Notes under the pieces: generated by a model
The model's input: only the letters and a program-made list of their open reading frames with translations
Told to the model about the DNA's origin: nothing
The model's database searches: none
Position numbers and translations under genes: made by a program
Shown here: piece by piece, positions 1 to 8,368 of the stretch
Layout: every line of letters starts with the position of its first letter
Numbering within the stretch: position 1 is the first letter of the stretch
NCBI RefSeq assembly: GCF_014204945.1
Contig: NZ_JACHMN010000003.1
Location: forward strand, 2,356,001 to 2,420,000
Length of the DNA stretch: 64,000 bases
Direction: 5' to 3'
From: Allocatelliglobosispora scoriae
GTDB lineage: Bacteria; Actinomycetota; Actinomycetes; Mycobacteriales; Micromonosporaceae

Positions 1-1220
1 AGCATGACGAACTCGTCACCGCCCATCCGGCCCACGATGTCGTTCTGGCGCAGGGAGGAGCGCAGCCGCTCGGCGACGTCGGTGAGGAGGCGGTCGCCGA
101 CGGTGTGGCCGTACTCGTCGTTGACCCGCTTGAACGCGTCGAGGTCGCAGAAGACGAGCACGAATCCGTGCTGGCCGCGCAGCTCGGCGGAGAGGAGTTC
201 GCTGAAGCCGCGCCGGTTGAGCACGCCGGTGAGCGGATCGTGCTGGGCGAGGTGGCGCAGCGCGGCCTGGGAGCGGTCCAGCTGCTTGCCGAGCAGGCCG
301 ATCCGGACGATCACCAGCCCGACCATGAGGACCGAGAAGAAGATCAGGAACACGCCGTCGACGGGGCGGTGCTGGATGAGCCGGACGCCCGCGACCAGCG
401 GGGCCGCGAGCAGCGTGAACGCCATGAAGGTCAGCCGGCCGGGACCGAGCCGGTCCGGGCGCTCCGCACCGATGCGGGCCAGCTCCACGAGGCCGGCGGA
501 GTCGATGCTCGCGAGCCCCAGCGTGGCGTAGGTGACGAGGAACAGCATCGCCCCGGCCGTCCCGGCGCCGCTGTCCGGCCAGCCGCCGGTGAGCACGGAT
601 CCGGCGAGGTTGCAGGCGACCGCGACGAGCAGCAGCCGCAGCACGGGATTGGCGGCCGGGTCGGTGTCGATCAGCCGCAGCAGTGCCCCGGCCGTCCCGG
701 CGAGGACCATCACGACGACGGCCAGCGACGCCGCCTCGGCGCCGTCGCGGCCGATCGACTGCAGCTGCGGCAGCAGCACCATGTTCCACAGCAGCCCGCC
801 CACGACCATCGCGGCGAGCGCCGCGTCGATCAGGCCGCCGATGTCGTTGCGCCCGCGGCGCATGACGACCGCGATCGCCGCGCTCAGCACCATCAGGCTC
901 GCGACGGCGGAGGCCACGTTCAGGGCGACATCCACGACGGGTACGCGGGCAGCCGGCACCGCGAGCACCGTGGTCGTGATCGCGGCGAGCGTCATCGCGG
1001 CGACCAGCAGCCGCCATGGACTCCGCAGCCCCGCGGGGATGCCGCGCAGGGCCGCGGCCACCGGGAGGACCACCATCCAGGAGACCCCGACGAACAACCA
1101 CTGGCGGACGGCGGACGGCAGAAACGGGTAGACCGCGAGGGAGGTGATCGTGACAGCGATGATCAATCCGGCGGCCAGGAGGCGCGGCCGCCGGATTCCC
1201 CGCACTTCCGGAGTCACCAC
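1..1220 (-). CDS. Membrane diguanylate cyclase (GGDEF), 3' end cut by window
   Basis: The protein would make cyclic di-GMP from two GTP at the membrane. Its N-terminal 300 residues are a run of hydrophobic helices, followed by a GGDEF domain with the motifs DPLTGVLNRRGF, FCDLDAFKRVNDEYGH and RMGGDEFVM. An RQND inhibitory (I) site sits five residues before GGDEF, so product feedback is likely. No sensor domain other than the membrane region is visible. The frame runs from GTG at 1220 without a stop to base 1, so the last part of the cyclase domain lies outside the window. A second GTG follows directly at 1217, and agtagg just upstream is a modest ribosome site. GGDEF identity is certain; the exact start is not. 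Confidence 0.88.
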   Translation of the reverse strand, partial: MVTPEVRGIRRPRLLAAGLIIAVTITSLAVYPFLPSAVRQWLFVGVSWMVVLPVAAALRGIPAGLRSPWRLLVAAMTLAAITTTVLAVPAARVPVVDVALNVASAVASLMVLSAAIAVVMRRGRNDIGGLIDAALAAMVVGGLLWNMVLLPQLQSIGRDGAEAASLAVVVMVLAGTAGALLRLIDTDPAANPVLRLLLVAVACNLAGSVLTGGWPDSGAGTAGAMLFLVTYATLGLASIDSAGLVELARIGAERPDRLGPGRLTFMAFTLLAAPLVAGVRLIQHRPVDGVFLIFFSVLMVGLVIVRIGLLGKQLDRSQAALRHLAQHDPLTGVLNRRGFSELLSAELRGQHGFVLVFCDLDAFKRVNDEYGHTVGDRLLTDVAERLRSSLRQNDIVGRMGGDEFVM

Positions 1221-1336
1221 ATACCTACTTTAATCGGCACCATACGCATAAAAGGCCATGGGGTTGACGGCTGTGACCGAGCAGGCAGAACTGCGGTGAA
1301 GGAAACCTTCAGCTACGACATGATCGAGGGAATCTA

Positions 1337-1370
1337 TTGACAATTGCCGGGCCGGGCAGCTTCACTACTC
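1337..1370 (+). promoter_or_regulatory. Possible promoter of the DUF4185 gene
   Basis: A perfect TTGACA -35 hexamer lies at 1337-1342 in the gap before the gene at 1411. The -10 side is poor (ttcact or ctactc around 1361-1370), so this is only a candidate. Confidence 0.3.
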
Positions 1371-1410
1371 GCCAAGGGCTGACAGTCATCGATATGAGAG
1401 GCCGACCCCC

Positions 1411-2529
1411 ATGACACTCAATCGCCGCTCCCTGCTGGGGCGGATCGCGGTCACCGGGGTGGCCGCGGCGGTCGTGCCCACGCTGGCCCTGCCCGGCTCC
1501 GCCCAGGCGGCCACCTGGAAGAAGCGCCTCACCGGTGCCGACCTCGACACCAACAGCCGCTGGCGGGTGGCGGGCACGGATCTGGGCATCCCGTACGTCC
1601 TGGAGAACGGGTCCATCGGCTACCTCTTCGGGGACACCTTCAACACGCCGTGGCCCGAGGGACCGCCGCTGCCCAACGACTGGCGCTCGCCGGTGATGCT
1701 GCGCTCCGCCGTCCACCCCGGCGCCGCCGGCGGGGTGGTCTTCGACAGCGCGGCCCGGGTCGCCGGGAACGGGCGGGCACCCGAACTCATGCACAACGGC
1801 CACAACGGGATCGGCATCGACGGGCTGTGGGAGGTGACCGTCATCCCGAACGACGGGATCAGCTTCCCGGAGACCGGACGCCAGCTCATCTCCTACATGA
1901 GCATCGAGAACTGGAACTCCGGCGGCCCCAACGGTCCGCAGTGGAAGTCCCGGTACGCCGGACTCGCCTACTCCGACAACGGCAACGACTTCACGCGTAC
2001 CCCCCTGAAGTGGTGGAACAACGGCGGCAACAGCGACCCCTTCCAGATGTGGACGATGCAGCGCGAGGGCGACTGGGTCTATGTCTTCTCGGTGCGATCG
2101 GGGCGCCAGGACGGTCCGATGATGCTGCGCCGGGTCCGCTGGGACCGGCTCTTCGACCAGGCCGCCTATGAGGGCTGGGGCTGGAACGGCAGCAACTGGG
2201 GCTGGGGCCGCCCGTGCACGCCGATCCTGACCGGCCGCTTCGGCGAGCCGTCGGTGCGGCGGCTCAGCGACGGCACCTGGGTGATGGCCTACCTCAACTG
2301 CGTCACCGGCTGCATCGTCACCCGCACCGCCACCGGCCCGGACCGGGTCTGGACCGCCGAGAAGGTCCAGGTCACGCCGTGGCAGGAGCCGGCGCTCTAC
2401 GGCGGCTTCATCCACCCCTGGTCCAGCAGCGCCGCCAACGGGCTGCACCTGATGGTCTCCAAGTGGACCCGGAACCCGGACGGCCGGAGCACCGCCTATC
2501 ACGTCAGCCAGTTCGTCGGCTCCGCCTAA
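1411..2529 (+). CDS. Tat-exported DUF4185 protein (beta-propeller-like)
   Basis: A 372-residue exported protein of the DUF4185 family, whose members resemble five-bladed beta-propeller glycosidases but have no firmly assigned reaction. The N-terminus reads NRRSLLGRIAVTG, then a hydrophobic stretch and an Ala-x-Ala cleavage site near residue 33, which is a typical twin-arginine signal. The mature part carries repeated blade-like strands and Trp-rich motifs (YLFGDTFNTPW, EPALYGGFIHPW). gagagg ends nine bases before the ATG. It stands alone between two GGDEF genes. A sugar-directed role is inference from the family and from the carbohydrate genes downstream. Confidence 0.75.
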   Translation: MTLNRRSLLGRIAVTGVAAAVVPTLALPGSAQAATWKKRLTGADLDTNSRWRVAGTDLGIPYVLENGSIGYLFGDTFNTPWPEGPPLPNDWRSPVMLRSAVHPGAAGGVVFDSAARVAGNGRAPELMHNGHNGIGIDGLWEVTVIPNDGISFPETGRQLISYMSIENWNSGGPNGPQWKSRYAGLAYSDNGNDFTRTPLKWWNNGGNSDPFQMWTMQREGDWVYVFSVRSGRQDGPMMLRRVRWDRLFDQAAYEGWGWNGSNWGWGRPCTPILTGRFGEPSVRRLSDGTWVMAYLNCVTGCIVTRTATGPDRVWTAEKVQVTPWQEPALYGGFIHPWSSSAANGLHLMVSKWTRNPDGRSTAYHVSQFVGSA

Positions 2530-2702
2530 CCCCGGCATCAGGCTCTCGCCTACCTGCGTGACGCTCCCGGGTGAGCCGGGATCTCCCGTGAATCCGGATG
2601 AGATGCACCAAGAGCCGCGTATTGTTGGCGGGCAGCGGCCTACGTGCTGCGGTGAGCGCGGGCCGTGAAGTGTCGACGGCCACCGGGTGGCGGAGGCGAC
2701 CG

Positions 2703-4649
2703 ATGGCCGTGACGTGGCGGGGTCACGTGGCCAGGATCGCGACCGACCGGCTGGTCATCGCGCTGGCACTGGGCGCGGCGCTGTCGATCGGGCTGATCGG
2801 CGCCGCCGAGGCCGCGACCGGAGCCTCGATCTCCTGGGCCGTGCAGGTCGCGCTCGACGTGGTCTTCGTCCTCCTGGCCCGGCAGGTCGCCGAGCGCTCG
2901 ACCGGCGCGCCACCGGTGCGGCGGTTCTGGCGGTTGACCGCGATCGGCGGCACGCTCTTCACCGTCGGCGACCTGATCCAACTCCGGGTGTCCTGGGGCG
3001 ATGCCGACGCCAGCGCCGCGGGCGGCGTCGCGCAAACGATCATGGTGGGCGCCGGTGCCGGCTGTGTCGCCTGGGCGCTGCTCACCTACCCGCTCCAGGT
3101 CCAGGGCAGAGAACAGCTGCGGGTACGCCTCGACGCCGCCACGGTGATGTGCGGTGTCGCGGTGCTGACCTGGTCGGCGACCGTCCGGGAGGCCTTCCTG
3201 CCCGTCACCTCGCCCGAGCTCGCCAGCACCGTGCTCGGCGCCTGCCTCATGCTCGCGTCGGCGTTCGCCGTGGTGCGCCTGATCCTCAGCGGCTCGGCCC
3301 CGTTCACCCTCGCGGCCGGGCTCACCGGCGGCCTCGGCGCCCTGCTGGTCGGCATCGGCACCGCGCTGAACACCGCCGTCGCCGAGGCGACCGAGATCAG
3401 GGCGCTGCTGGTGGCGCGCCTGCTGCCGAGCTTCCTCATCGCCGTCGCCCCGCGCATCCAGCTGCTTCAGATGCGTACCGGGGCGGCGGAGCAGCACCGC
3501 CGTCGGCCCGCCGCCTACAGCTGGCTGCCCTACGCGGCGATCGCCGGCACCGACCTGCTGCTCGTCGTCCAGCTGTTCCGCGAAGGGCTCACCGTACGCA
3601 GCGGTGGCACCCTGCTCGGCGTCGTGGCGACGACCGCGCTGGTGATCGCGCGCCAGCACGTGGCGTTCACCGACAACGCGCAGCTGCTCGCCGACGTCGA
3701 CCGCAGCATGCTGGAGCTGCGCCACCAGGAGGAGCGGTTCCAGTCCCTGGTCCAGCACTCCTCGGACATCACCATGCTCATCGACCGTGCGGGCCGGGTC
3801 GTCTACGCCAGCCCGGCGCTGGAGCGTCAGCTCGGCATCGACCCCCGGCACGCCGTCGGGCGATCGGCGCTGGAGGTGCTGCGGCCCGAGGACCTGCAGG
3901 CGGCCAGGGACACCTTCCGCGATCTCGCGCGCGGCCTCACCGGCAACATGGCGCTCCAGCTGGAGGTCCAGCCCGCCGACGGCCCGCCGCGCTGGCTGGA
4001 ACTGGTCATCACCAACCTCCTCGACGACGCCAGCGTGGCGGCGATCGTGGTCAACGGCCGCGACGTCACCGAGTCGCGGCAGCTCCAGGACCGGCTGCGC
4101 CACGAGGCCACCCACGACTACCTCACCGGCCTCGCCAACCGCGCGCTGCTCGACGCCCGGATGCGCGACACGCTGCGGCACGACGACACGGGCGGTCGGC
4201 TCGCCGTCCTGATCATCGATCTCGATCGGTTCAAGGCGGTCAACGACCGGCTCGGGCACCACGTCGGCGACCAGCTGCTCGTCATCGTCGGCGACCGGCT
4301 GCGCGAGTGCGTACGGGTGCGCGACACCGTGGCCCGGCTCGGCGGGGACGAGTTCGCGATCCTGCTGACCGACACCTCGACCGCCGGCGCCCAGGCGACC
4401 GCGACCCGGATCCTGGCGGCGCTCGCCACCCCGGTCCGGGTCGGCGACCACGAGCTGGAGGTCCGGGCCAGCATCGGCATCGCCGTCACCTGCACGCCCG
4501 AGCAGTCCGATGCCGGGCAGCCCGCCGACCGCTCGACCGACCAGGTCGACGAGCTGCTGCGCGCCGCCGACGCCGCCATGTACCAGGCCAAGAGCAACCC
4601 GTCGGGCACCCGGATGCACGTCAGCGATCACTGCCGACCGTCCACATAA
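2703..4649 (+). CDS. Membrane PAS-GGDEF diguanylate cyclase
   Basis: A 648-residue cyclic di-GMP synthase. About eight hydrophobic helices span residues 10-310, then a PAS domain (EERFQSLVQHSSDITMLIDR) at about 335-455, then a GGDEF domain with DYLTGLANRALL, IDLDRFKAVND and LGGDEF (residues 547-551). RVRD five residues before GGDEF is an intact inhibitory site. There is no EAL domain, so it should only make cyclic di-GMP. I chose ATG 2703 because GGAGG lies at 2692-2696; the frame is open further upstream to 2598 without a comparable ribosome site. It ends in a perfect 28-base-pair hairpin shared with the convergent gene. Confidence 0.87.
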   Translation: MAVTWRGHVARIATDRLVIALALGAALSIGLIGAAEAATGASISWAVQVALDVVFVLLARQVAERSTGAPPVRRFWRLTAIGGTLFTVGDLIQLRVSWGDADASAAGGVAQTIMVGAGAGCVAWALLTYPLQVQGREQLRVRLDAATVMCGVAVLTWSATVREAFLPVTSPELASTVLGACLMLASAFAVVRLILSGSAPFTLAAGLTGGLGALLVGIGTALNTAVAEATEIRALLVARLLPSFLIAVAPRIQLLQMRTGAAEQHRRRPAAYSWLPYAAIAGTDLLLVVQLFREGLTVRSGGTLLGVVATTALVIARQHVAFTDNAQLLADVDRSMLELRHQEERFQSLVQHSSDITMLIDRAGRVVYASPALERQLGIDPRHAVGRSALEVLRPEDLQAARDTFRDLARGLTGNMALQLEVQPADGPPRWLELVITNLLDDASVAAIVVNGRDVTESRQLQDRLRHEATHDYLTGLANRALLDARMRDTLRHDDTGGRLAVLIIDLDRFKAVNDRLGHHVGDQLLVIVGDRLRECVRVRDTVARLGGDEFAILLTDTSTAGAQATATRILAALATPVRVGDHELEVRASIGIAVTCTPEQSDAGQPADRSTDQVDELLRAADAAMYQAKSNPSGTRMHVSDHCRPST

Positions 4650-4664
4650 GAGCCGGTCCGCCGG

Positions 4665-4738
4665 CCGTGTCACGGTTTGCAGCAAAGCGTGGCCTCATTG
4701 CGTGAAATGACCACGCTTTGCTGCAAACCGTGACACGG
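4665..4738. terminator. Bidirectional terminator, family A palindromic repeat
   Basis: Bases 4665-4692 and 4711-4738 are a perfect 28-base inverted repeat with an 18-base loop. It lies between the convergent genes ending at 4649 and 4784. The arm core (cggtttgcagcaaagcg) recurs at 47796-47850 and, in altered form, at 23824-23937, so this is also one member of a dispersed repeat family. Confidence 0.75.
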
Positions 4739-4741
4739 GAT

Positions 4742-4775
4742 AGCACCAGCTCTTGGAGAGTTGCGGTGATGGGGG
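4742..4775. repeat. Degenerate copy of family B repeat
   Basis: The stretch agcaccagctcttggagagt followed by tgcggtgatgg aligns with the family B unit seen intact at 27078-27162, 43208-43243 and 47945-47993, with several substitutions that break the central palindrome. Confidence 0.5.
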
Positions 4776-4783
4776 GTGGCGGA

Positions 4784-5314
4784 TCATCGGCGGCGGCGGG
4801 ACCGGGTGGTGACTGCCAGGGCGGTGATTGCCAGGGCGGCGAGGACCGTGGCGGTGGCGAGGACGGTCAGGGGGACCGCCGGGCCTGATGCCGCAACCGG
4901 GGGCGCCGCGGCGGGCGGGGGTGCGCAGTCGTGGGTCTGCGCGGGGGCGGCGGGGCCGACGGCGAGGGTGGCGGTGCAGAAGCCGACCCCGGGAGCGGCG
5001 ATGTCGACCGTCACGCTCCACCGGCCCGACGGGAGGGTCGCGGCGTAGGCGAGGGTGGCCGGGTCGTGGGGGAGGGCACGCAGCGGGGCCACCGGAACGG
5101 CGTCGCCGGTGCCGCTCGTGGCACTCATCGTGGCGATCGAGGGTGCGTCGATCGGATGGCCGTCGTCCCAGGTCACGGTCACCCAGACGGAGCCGTGGCC
5201 GTCGTGGTGCAGCGTGGGGCGTACCCCCTGGTGGGCGTGCGCGGGCGGCGCGAGGGTGAGGACGGCGCAGGCGATCAGCGCGAGGGCGGCGAGCAGCCGG
5301 GGCAGGGCGGGCAT
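4784..5314 (-). CDS. Small exported protein with C-terminal membrane anchor
   Basis: A 176-residue protein of unknown role. It has a signal peptide (MPALPRLLAALALIACAVLT, cleaved after AHA near residue 28), a beta-rich extracellular domain of about 100 residues with WVTVTWDDGHPID, two cysteines (FCTATL and HDC), and a C-terminal hydrophobic helix followed by RSRRRR. This build suits a surface protein held by one membrane helix. ATG 5314 was chosen because it begins the signal peptide; the frame stays open far upstream, but that part is antisense to the next gene's coding sequence and reads as Arg/Ala-rich shadow. It lies 68 bases after the metalloprotease gene and may be co-transcribed with it. 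Confidence 0.65.
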   Translation of the reverse strand: MPALPRLLAALALIACAVLTLAPPAHAHQGVRPTLHHDGHGSVWVTVTWDDGHPIDAPSIATMSATSGTGDAVPVAPLRALPHDPATLAYAATLPSGRWSVTVDIAAPGVGFCTATLAVGPAAPAQTHDCAPPPAAAPPVAASGPAVPLTVLATATVLAALAITALAVTTRSRRRR

Positions 5315-5382
5315 GGCGGACTCCCGAGACGGGGCGGGGTGGGCAGCCGGGCCCGGTGGGAGCGGGCCCGGCTGCCGCCGGA

Positions 5383-6870
5383 TCAGCTGGTGACCTTGAC
5401 CTCGAGCAGGCCGACGGAGCCGGCACCGCTGGTGAGGGCGATCCGCAGCCTCGTGGTGCTGAGGCTGGTGAAGGTGACCCGGTTGTACTGGTTGGCCGCG
5501 ATCGGGTAGCCGCTCGCACCGGTGACGGCGACGTATGCGCTGCCGTTCCAGGCCTGCAGCGTCCAGGACGCGGGCAACCGCACCCCGTTGGCGTCGTCGA
5601 AGAAGTAGACGTCGGCGACGCGGACGGTCTGCGCCGACGACCAGGTCAGCTCCGCCCACTGCTGCCCGGTGTTGGGCCAGGTTCCCCAGCGGCGGTTGAC
5701 CGTGTCGTTGGAGGACGGCGGATCGATGCCGTCGTTGATGGCGGCGACGCTCTCCCACGACGAGGTGTAGGAAGCACTGGGCGTCGCGGTGAGGGCGAGG
5801 TTCGGCGACGGCGGGGTGGTGCCGCCGCCCTTGATCAGGAAGAGGTTGTCGGCGACGTTGTAGTAGGTCGCGAGGTAGCTCCCCGCCGGTGGATTGGTGT
5901 GGTAATAGTCGTCGTGGTTGCAGTCCAGCCGCTGGTCGAAGGACTGGCTGGGGCAGTTGTACTTCAGGACGACATCGGGTCCGTCCTTGTAGCACATGAC
6001 GTCGTACTCGTCGACGCAGTGCGCGGCGCCCGAGGCGTTGGGCGCGTTGTTGTTGACCGCGCCCAGCGTGTGGCCGAGCTCGTGCGCGGCGACACCCGCG
6101 GTCCAGCAGCCGTTGTCCGCCCGCGCCCACTCGGGGCCGGTGTTGGAGCGGTTGTCGGCCGCCTTGCGGGTGTCACCGGCGAAGCCGCCGATGCCGCAGA
6201 AGACGTTGGCGTCGACGAACTGGAGGTACTTGCGGTCCGTGCGGTTGTAACCGGCCGCCTTGACCGCGTTGAGCAGCGGCGCCCAGTCGTTGGCGGTGAG
6301 CGCCGAGTCCGCGATCTGCACGTTGCGGACCACCGGACGGCAGGCACCCGCCACGGTCTCGGTGACGTAGCGGACGTGGCGCTCGCCGCCGGTGGCCTTG
6401 GCGCTCTCGTTGAAGATGACGTCCACGGCCTCGGCGAGCTGCCGGAACGTCTCCAGGTACTGCGCATAGCGGTTGGTGGTGCCGTGGATGTAGAGCACCT
6501 CGACGCGCTTGCCGGTGGTGCCGTCGCCCTCGCAGACGGGCAGCGCCGGGGCGGCCGCCGTCGTGCCGCTTCGCGTCGGCACGGCGGCGATCGAGCGCTT
6601 GACCGAGAGTCCGGCCGGTGGCGCGTCCGGCCCGTGGGTGCACATCGCGGGGGAGACGCCGGTGACGCGGAAGAGCCCGGCGCAGGGTCCGGTCCGCTCG
6701 ACGGCGAGTCCGGTGTAGACCATGCCGTTGGCGGCGTCGTCCGCGGGCAGGGTGCGGATGGATGCCCGCCGGTCGGCGGCGGCCGCGGTCGTGGGAACGC
6801 CGACGACTAGGGCGATCAGGGTGGCCGCGGCGATGAGCCATCGTCGGCGGCCGTGATGGGAGGGGGTCAT
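5383..6870 (-). CDS. Secreted zinc metalloprotease with discoidin-like C-terminal domain
   Basis: A 495-residue exported protease. The N-terminus is a signal peptide (HHGRRRWLIAAATLIALVVG, cleaved after TTAAAA). The catalytic zinc motif HELGHTLG has its ligands at H263 and H267 and the catalytic Glu at 264, and is followed by DVMCY, which fits a Met-turn. The usual third metal ligand three residues after HELGHTLG is Asn here, so the His of AAHC about ten residues on is the likelier third ligand. From about residue 357 to the end runs an F5/8-type (discoidin-like) sugar-binding module nearly identical to the last domain of the glycosidase at 16138-19428. gaaagga lies upstream of the ATG. Confidence 0.8.
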   Translation of the reverse strand: MTPSHHGRRRWLIAAATLIALVVGVPTTAAAADRRASIRTLPADDAANGMVYTGLAVERTGPCAGLFRVTGVSPAMCTHGPDAPPAGLSVKRSIAAVPTRSGTTAAAPALPVCEGDGTTGKRVEVLYIHGTTNRYAQYLETFRQLAEAVDVIFNESAKATGGERHVRYVTETVAGACRPVVRNVQIADSALTANDWAPLLNAVKAAGYNRTDRKYLQFVDANVFCGIGGFAGDTRKAADNRSNTGPEWARADNGCWTAGVAAHELGHTLGAVNNNAPNASGAAHCVDEYDVMCYKDGPDVVLKYNCPSQSFDQRLDCNHDDYYHTNPPAGSYLATYYNVADNLFLIKGGGTTPPSPNLALTATPSASYTSSWESVAAINDGIDPPSSNDTVNRRWGTWPNTGQQWAELTWSSAQTVRVADVYFFDDANGVRLPASWTLQAWNGSAYVAVTGASGYPIAANQYNRVTFTSLSTTRLRIALTSGAGSVGLLEVKVTS

Positions 6871-7021
6871 GTGTGTCGTGTCCTTTCGGCGAGCGCGCCG
6901 GGCGGCGCGCGTCCGTGGGTGAGCTACGACGGACAGGGATCACGGCAGCAGGCATCGACTCTCGCCGCCGTGGAGATGCCGGGTGGGGGTGGCCCGGAGG
7001 ATGATCGATCAGTGCCTATCT

Positions 7022-7033
7022 CAAACGCTTTCG
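7022..7033. promoter_or_regulatory. Possible LacI-type operator
   Basis: caaacgctttcg (cgaaagcgtttg on the other strand) resembles the core of LacI-family operators. It lies in the space between the metalloprotease start (6870) and the end of the LacI-type gene (7140), and could place the protease under the same regulator as the sugar locus. Confidence 0.25.
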
Positions 7034-7094
7034 GTACATTGGGCCAGACGCCCCACGAAGTGTCAAGGGCACTTCTACAGGTACGCAGGCAGAA

Positions 7095-7136
7095 GCGCTC
7101 GATGCCGCATGGCATCGAGCGCCGAAAGATTTTCGG
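7095..7136 (-). terminator. Double hairpin after the LacI-type gene
   Basis: Two hairpins directly follow the stop codon at 7140 on the minus strand. 7122-7136 is ccgaaagattttcgg (six-base arms), and 7095-7122 has perfect twelve-base arms with loop gcat. The first hairpin also resembles the operator at 8289-8302, so a regulatory role is possible. Confidence 0.55.
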
Positions 7137-7139
7137 TGG

Positions 7140-8165
7140 TCAGGACCGGGGCAGCGGCCCGGTCGACTCGCGGACGACGAGGCGGCACGGCTGGCGGATG
7201 ACACCGCTGGGCCGCTGGCCGTCGAGCGCGGCGAAGAGCTGCTGCACCGCGGTCGCGCCGAGCCGCTCCATGTTGAGATCCACGGTGGTGAGCGGGATCC
7301 GGCAGTCGGCGGCGAAGACCTCCCAGTTGTCATAGCCGACGATCGCGACATCCTGGGGGATGCGCCGCCCGAGGTCGAGCAGCGCCTCGACGACACCGGT
7401 GGCGATCTGGTCGTTGCCGCAGAAGATCGCGTCGACGGTCGGGTCGGCGGTCAGCAGCGTCCGCGCGGCGTGCCGCCCCCAGTGCTGGGACCACTCGCCG
7501 AACAGCGGCCGGTCCCCGGCGAGGGTGAGCCCGGCCTCGGCGAGCACCCCGGCGAGCCCGGTGGCCCGGTCGCGGGCGGCCCGGTAGCTCTGCGGCCCGG
7601 TGATGTGGCCGATGCGGCGGCGGTTGAGCGAGACGAGGTGCTCCCCGGCGAGCCGCCCGCCGCCCTCGTCGTCGGCGAGGACGGAGAGGTCGGCCGGGTC
7701 GGTGGACTCGCCGTAGACGTAGACGACCGGGACGGGGATGTCCTGGGTGAGCGACGGGCGCTGGTCGTTGCTGTCGCCGATGACGATGAAGCCGTCGACC
7801 TGGCGGGCGATCATGGTGCGGATGTAGTGCTGGCGCCGGATCGCGTCGCCGCGGGCGTCGCAGAGCAGCACGGACATCTGCTCGTTGCCGAGCGAATTCT
7901 CCACACCGAGCAGGATCGGGATGCTGAACCGGCCGCCGAGCTCGTCGGTGAGCAGGCCGATGGTGCGGGTGCGCCCGGAGATGAGCCCCTTGGCCAGCAC
8001 GTTGGGCTGGAAGGAGAGCTCCGCGGCGGCCTGCAGCACCCGTTGGCGGGTAGCGGGTGCGACCTGGTCCCGGGCGTTGAGCGCCTTGGACGCGGTGGCG
8101 ACCGAGACGCCGGCGAGCCCGGCGACGTCGGTGAGGGTGACCGCTGATGATCTGCGCCTGCCCAC
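7140..8165 (-). CDS. LacI-family transcriptional regulator of the sugar locus
   Basis: A 341-residue repressor-type protein. Residues 9-60 form the LacI helix-turn-helix and hinge (VTLTDVAGLAGVSVATASKA, then SFQPNVLAKGL), followed by a periplasmic-binding-protein-like effector domain (GLLTDELGGRFSIPILLGVE, VDAIFCGNDQIATGV, GYDNWEVFAADCRIPLTTV). GTG 8165 has aaagga five bases before it. It diverges from the GH127-ABC operon, so the likely effector is an arabinose oligosaccharide or product sugar, bound in the cytoplasm. The ligand is inference from gene context only. Confidence 0.9.
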   Translation of the reverse strand: MGRRRSSAVTLTDVAGLAGVSVATASKALNARDQVAPATRQRVLQAAAELSFQPNVLAKGLISGRTRTIGLLTDELGGRFSIPILLGVENSLGNEQMSVLLCDARGDAIRRQHYIRTMIARQVDGFIVIGDSNDQRPSLTQDIPVPVVYVYGESTDPADLSVLADDEGGGRLAGEHLVSLNRRRIGHITGPQSYRAARDRATGLAGVLAEAGLTLAGDRPLFGEWSQHWGRHAARTLLTADPTVDAIFCGNDQIATGVVEALLDLGRRIPQDVAIVGYDNWEVFAADCRIPLTTVDLNMERLGATAVQQLFAALDGQRPSGVIRQPCRLVVRESTGPLPRS

Positions 8166-8288
8166 GGAAATCCTTTCGAATGTTTCTGCTGCTCCGAAAT
8201 GATTGCGGAGCGGTCCGAGCGTATCGCGGCAGCAGAGTTCTTGAAATACCTGGTGAGTTACCGATCTGTAACACGATCGAACCCTTGC

Positions 8289-8302
8289 CGAAAACCTTTT
8301 CG
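8289..8302. promoter_or_regulatory. Candidate operator for the divergent LacI regulator
   Basis: cgaaaaccttttcg is a perfect 14-base palindrome with six-base arms and a 2-base centre, placed 67 bases before the GH127 start and 124 bases before the regulator start. It has the cgaaa/tttcg layout common to LacI-family sites, and a related cgaaa..tttcg palindrome lies at 7122-7136. Confidence 0.5.
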
Positions 8303-8368
8303 TAATTCATCGTGTATTCCACGCTGGTAGTGACCCAGCTCACCCGTACCTTGGCGCCGGAGGAACGA

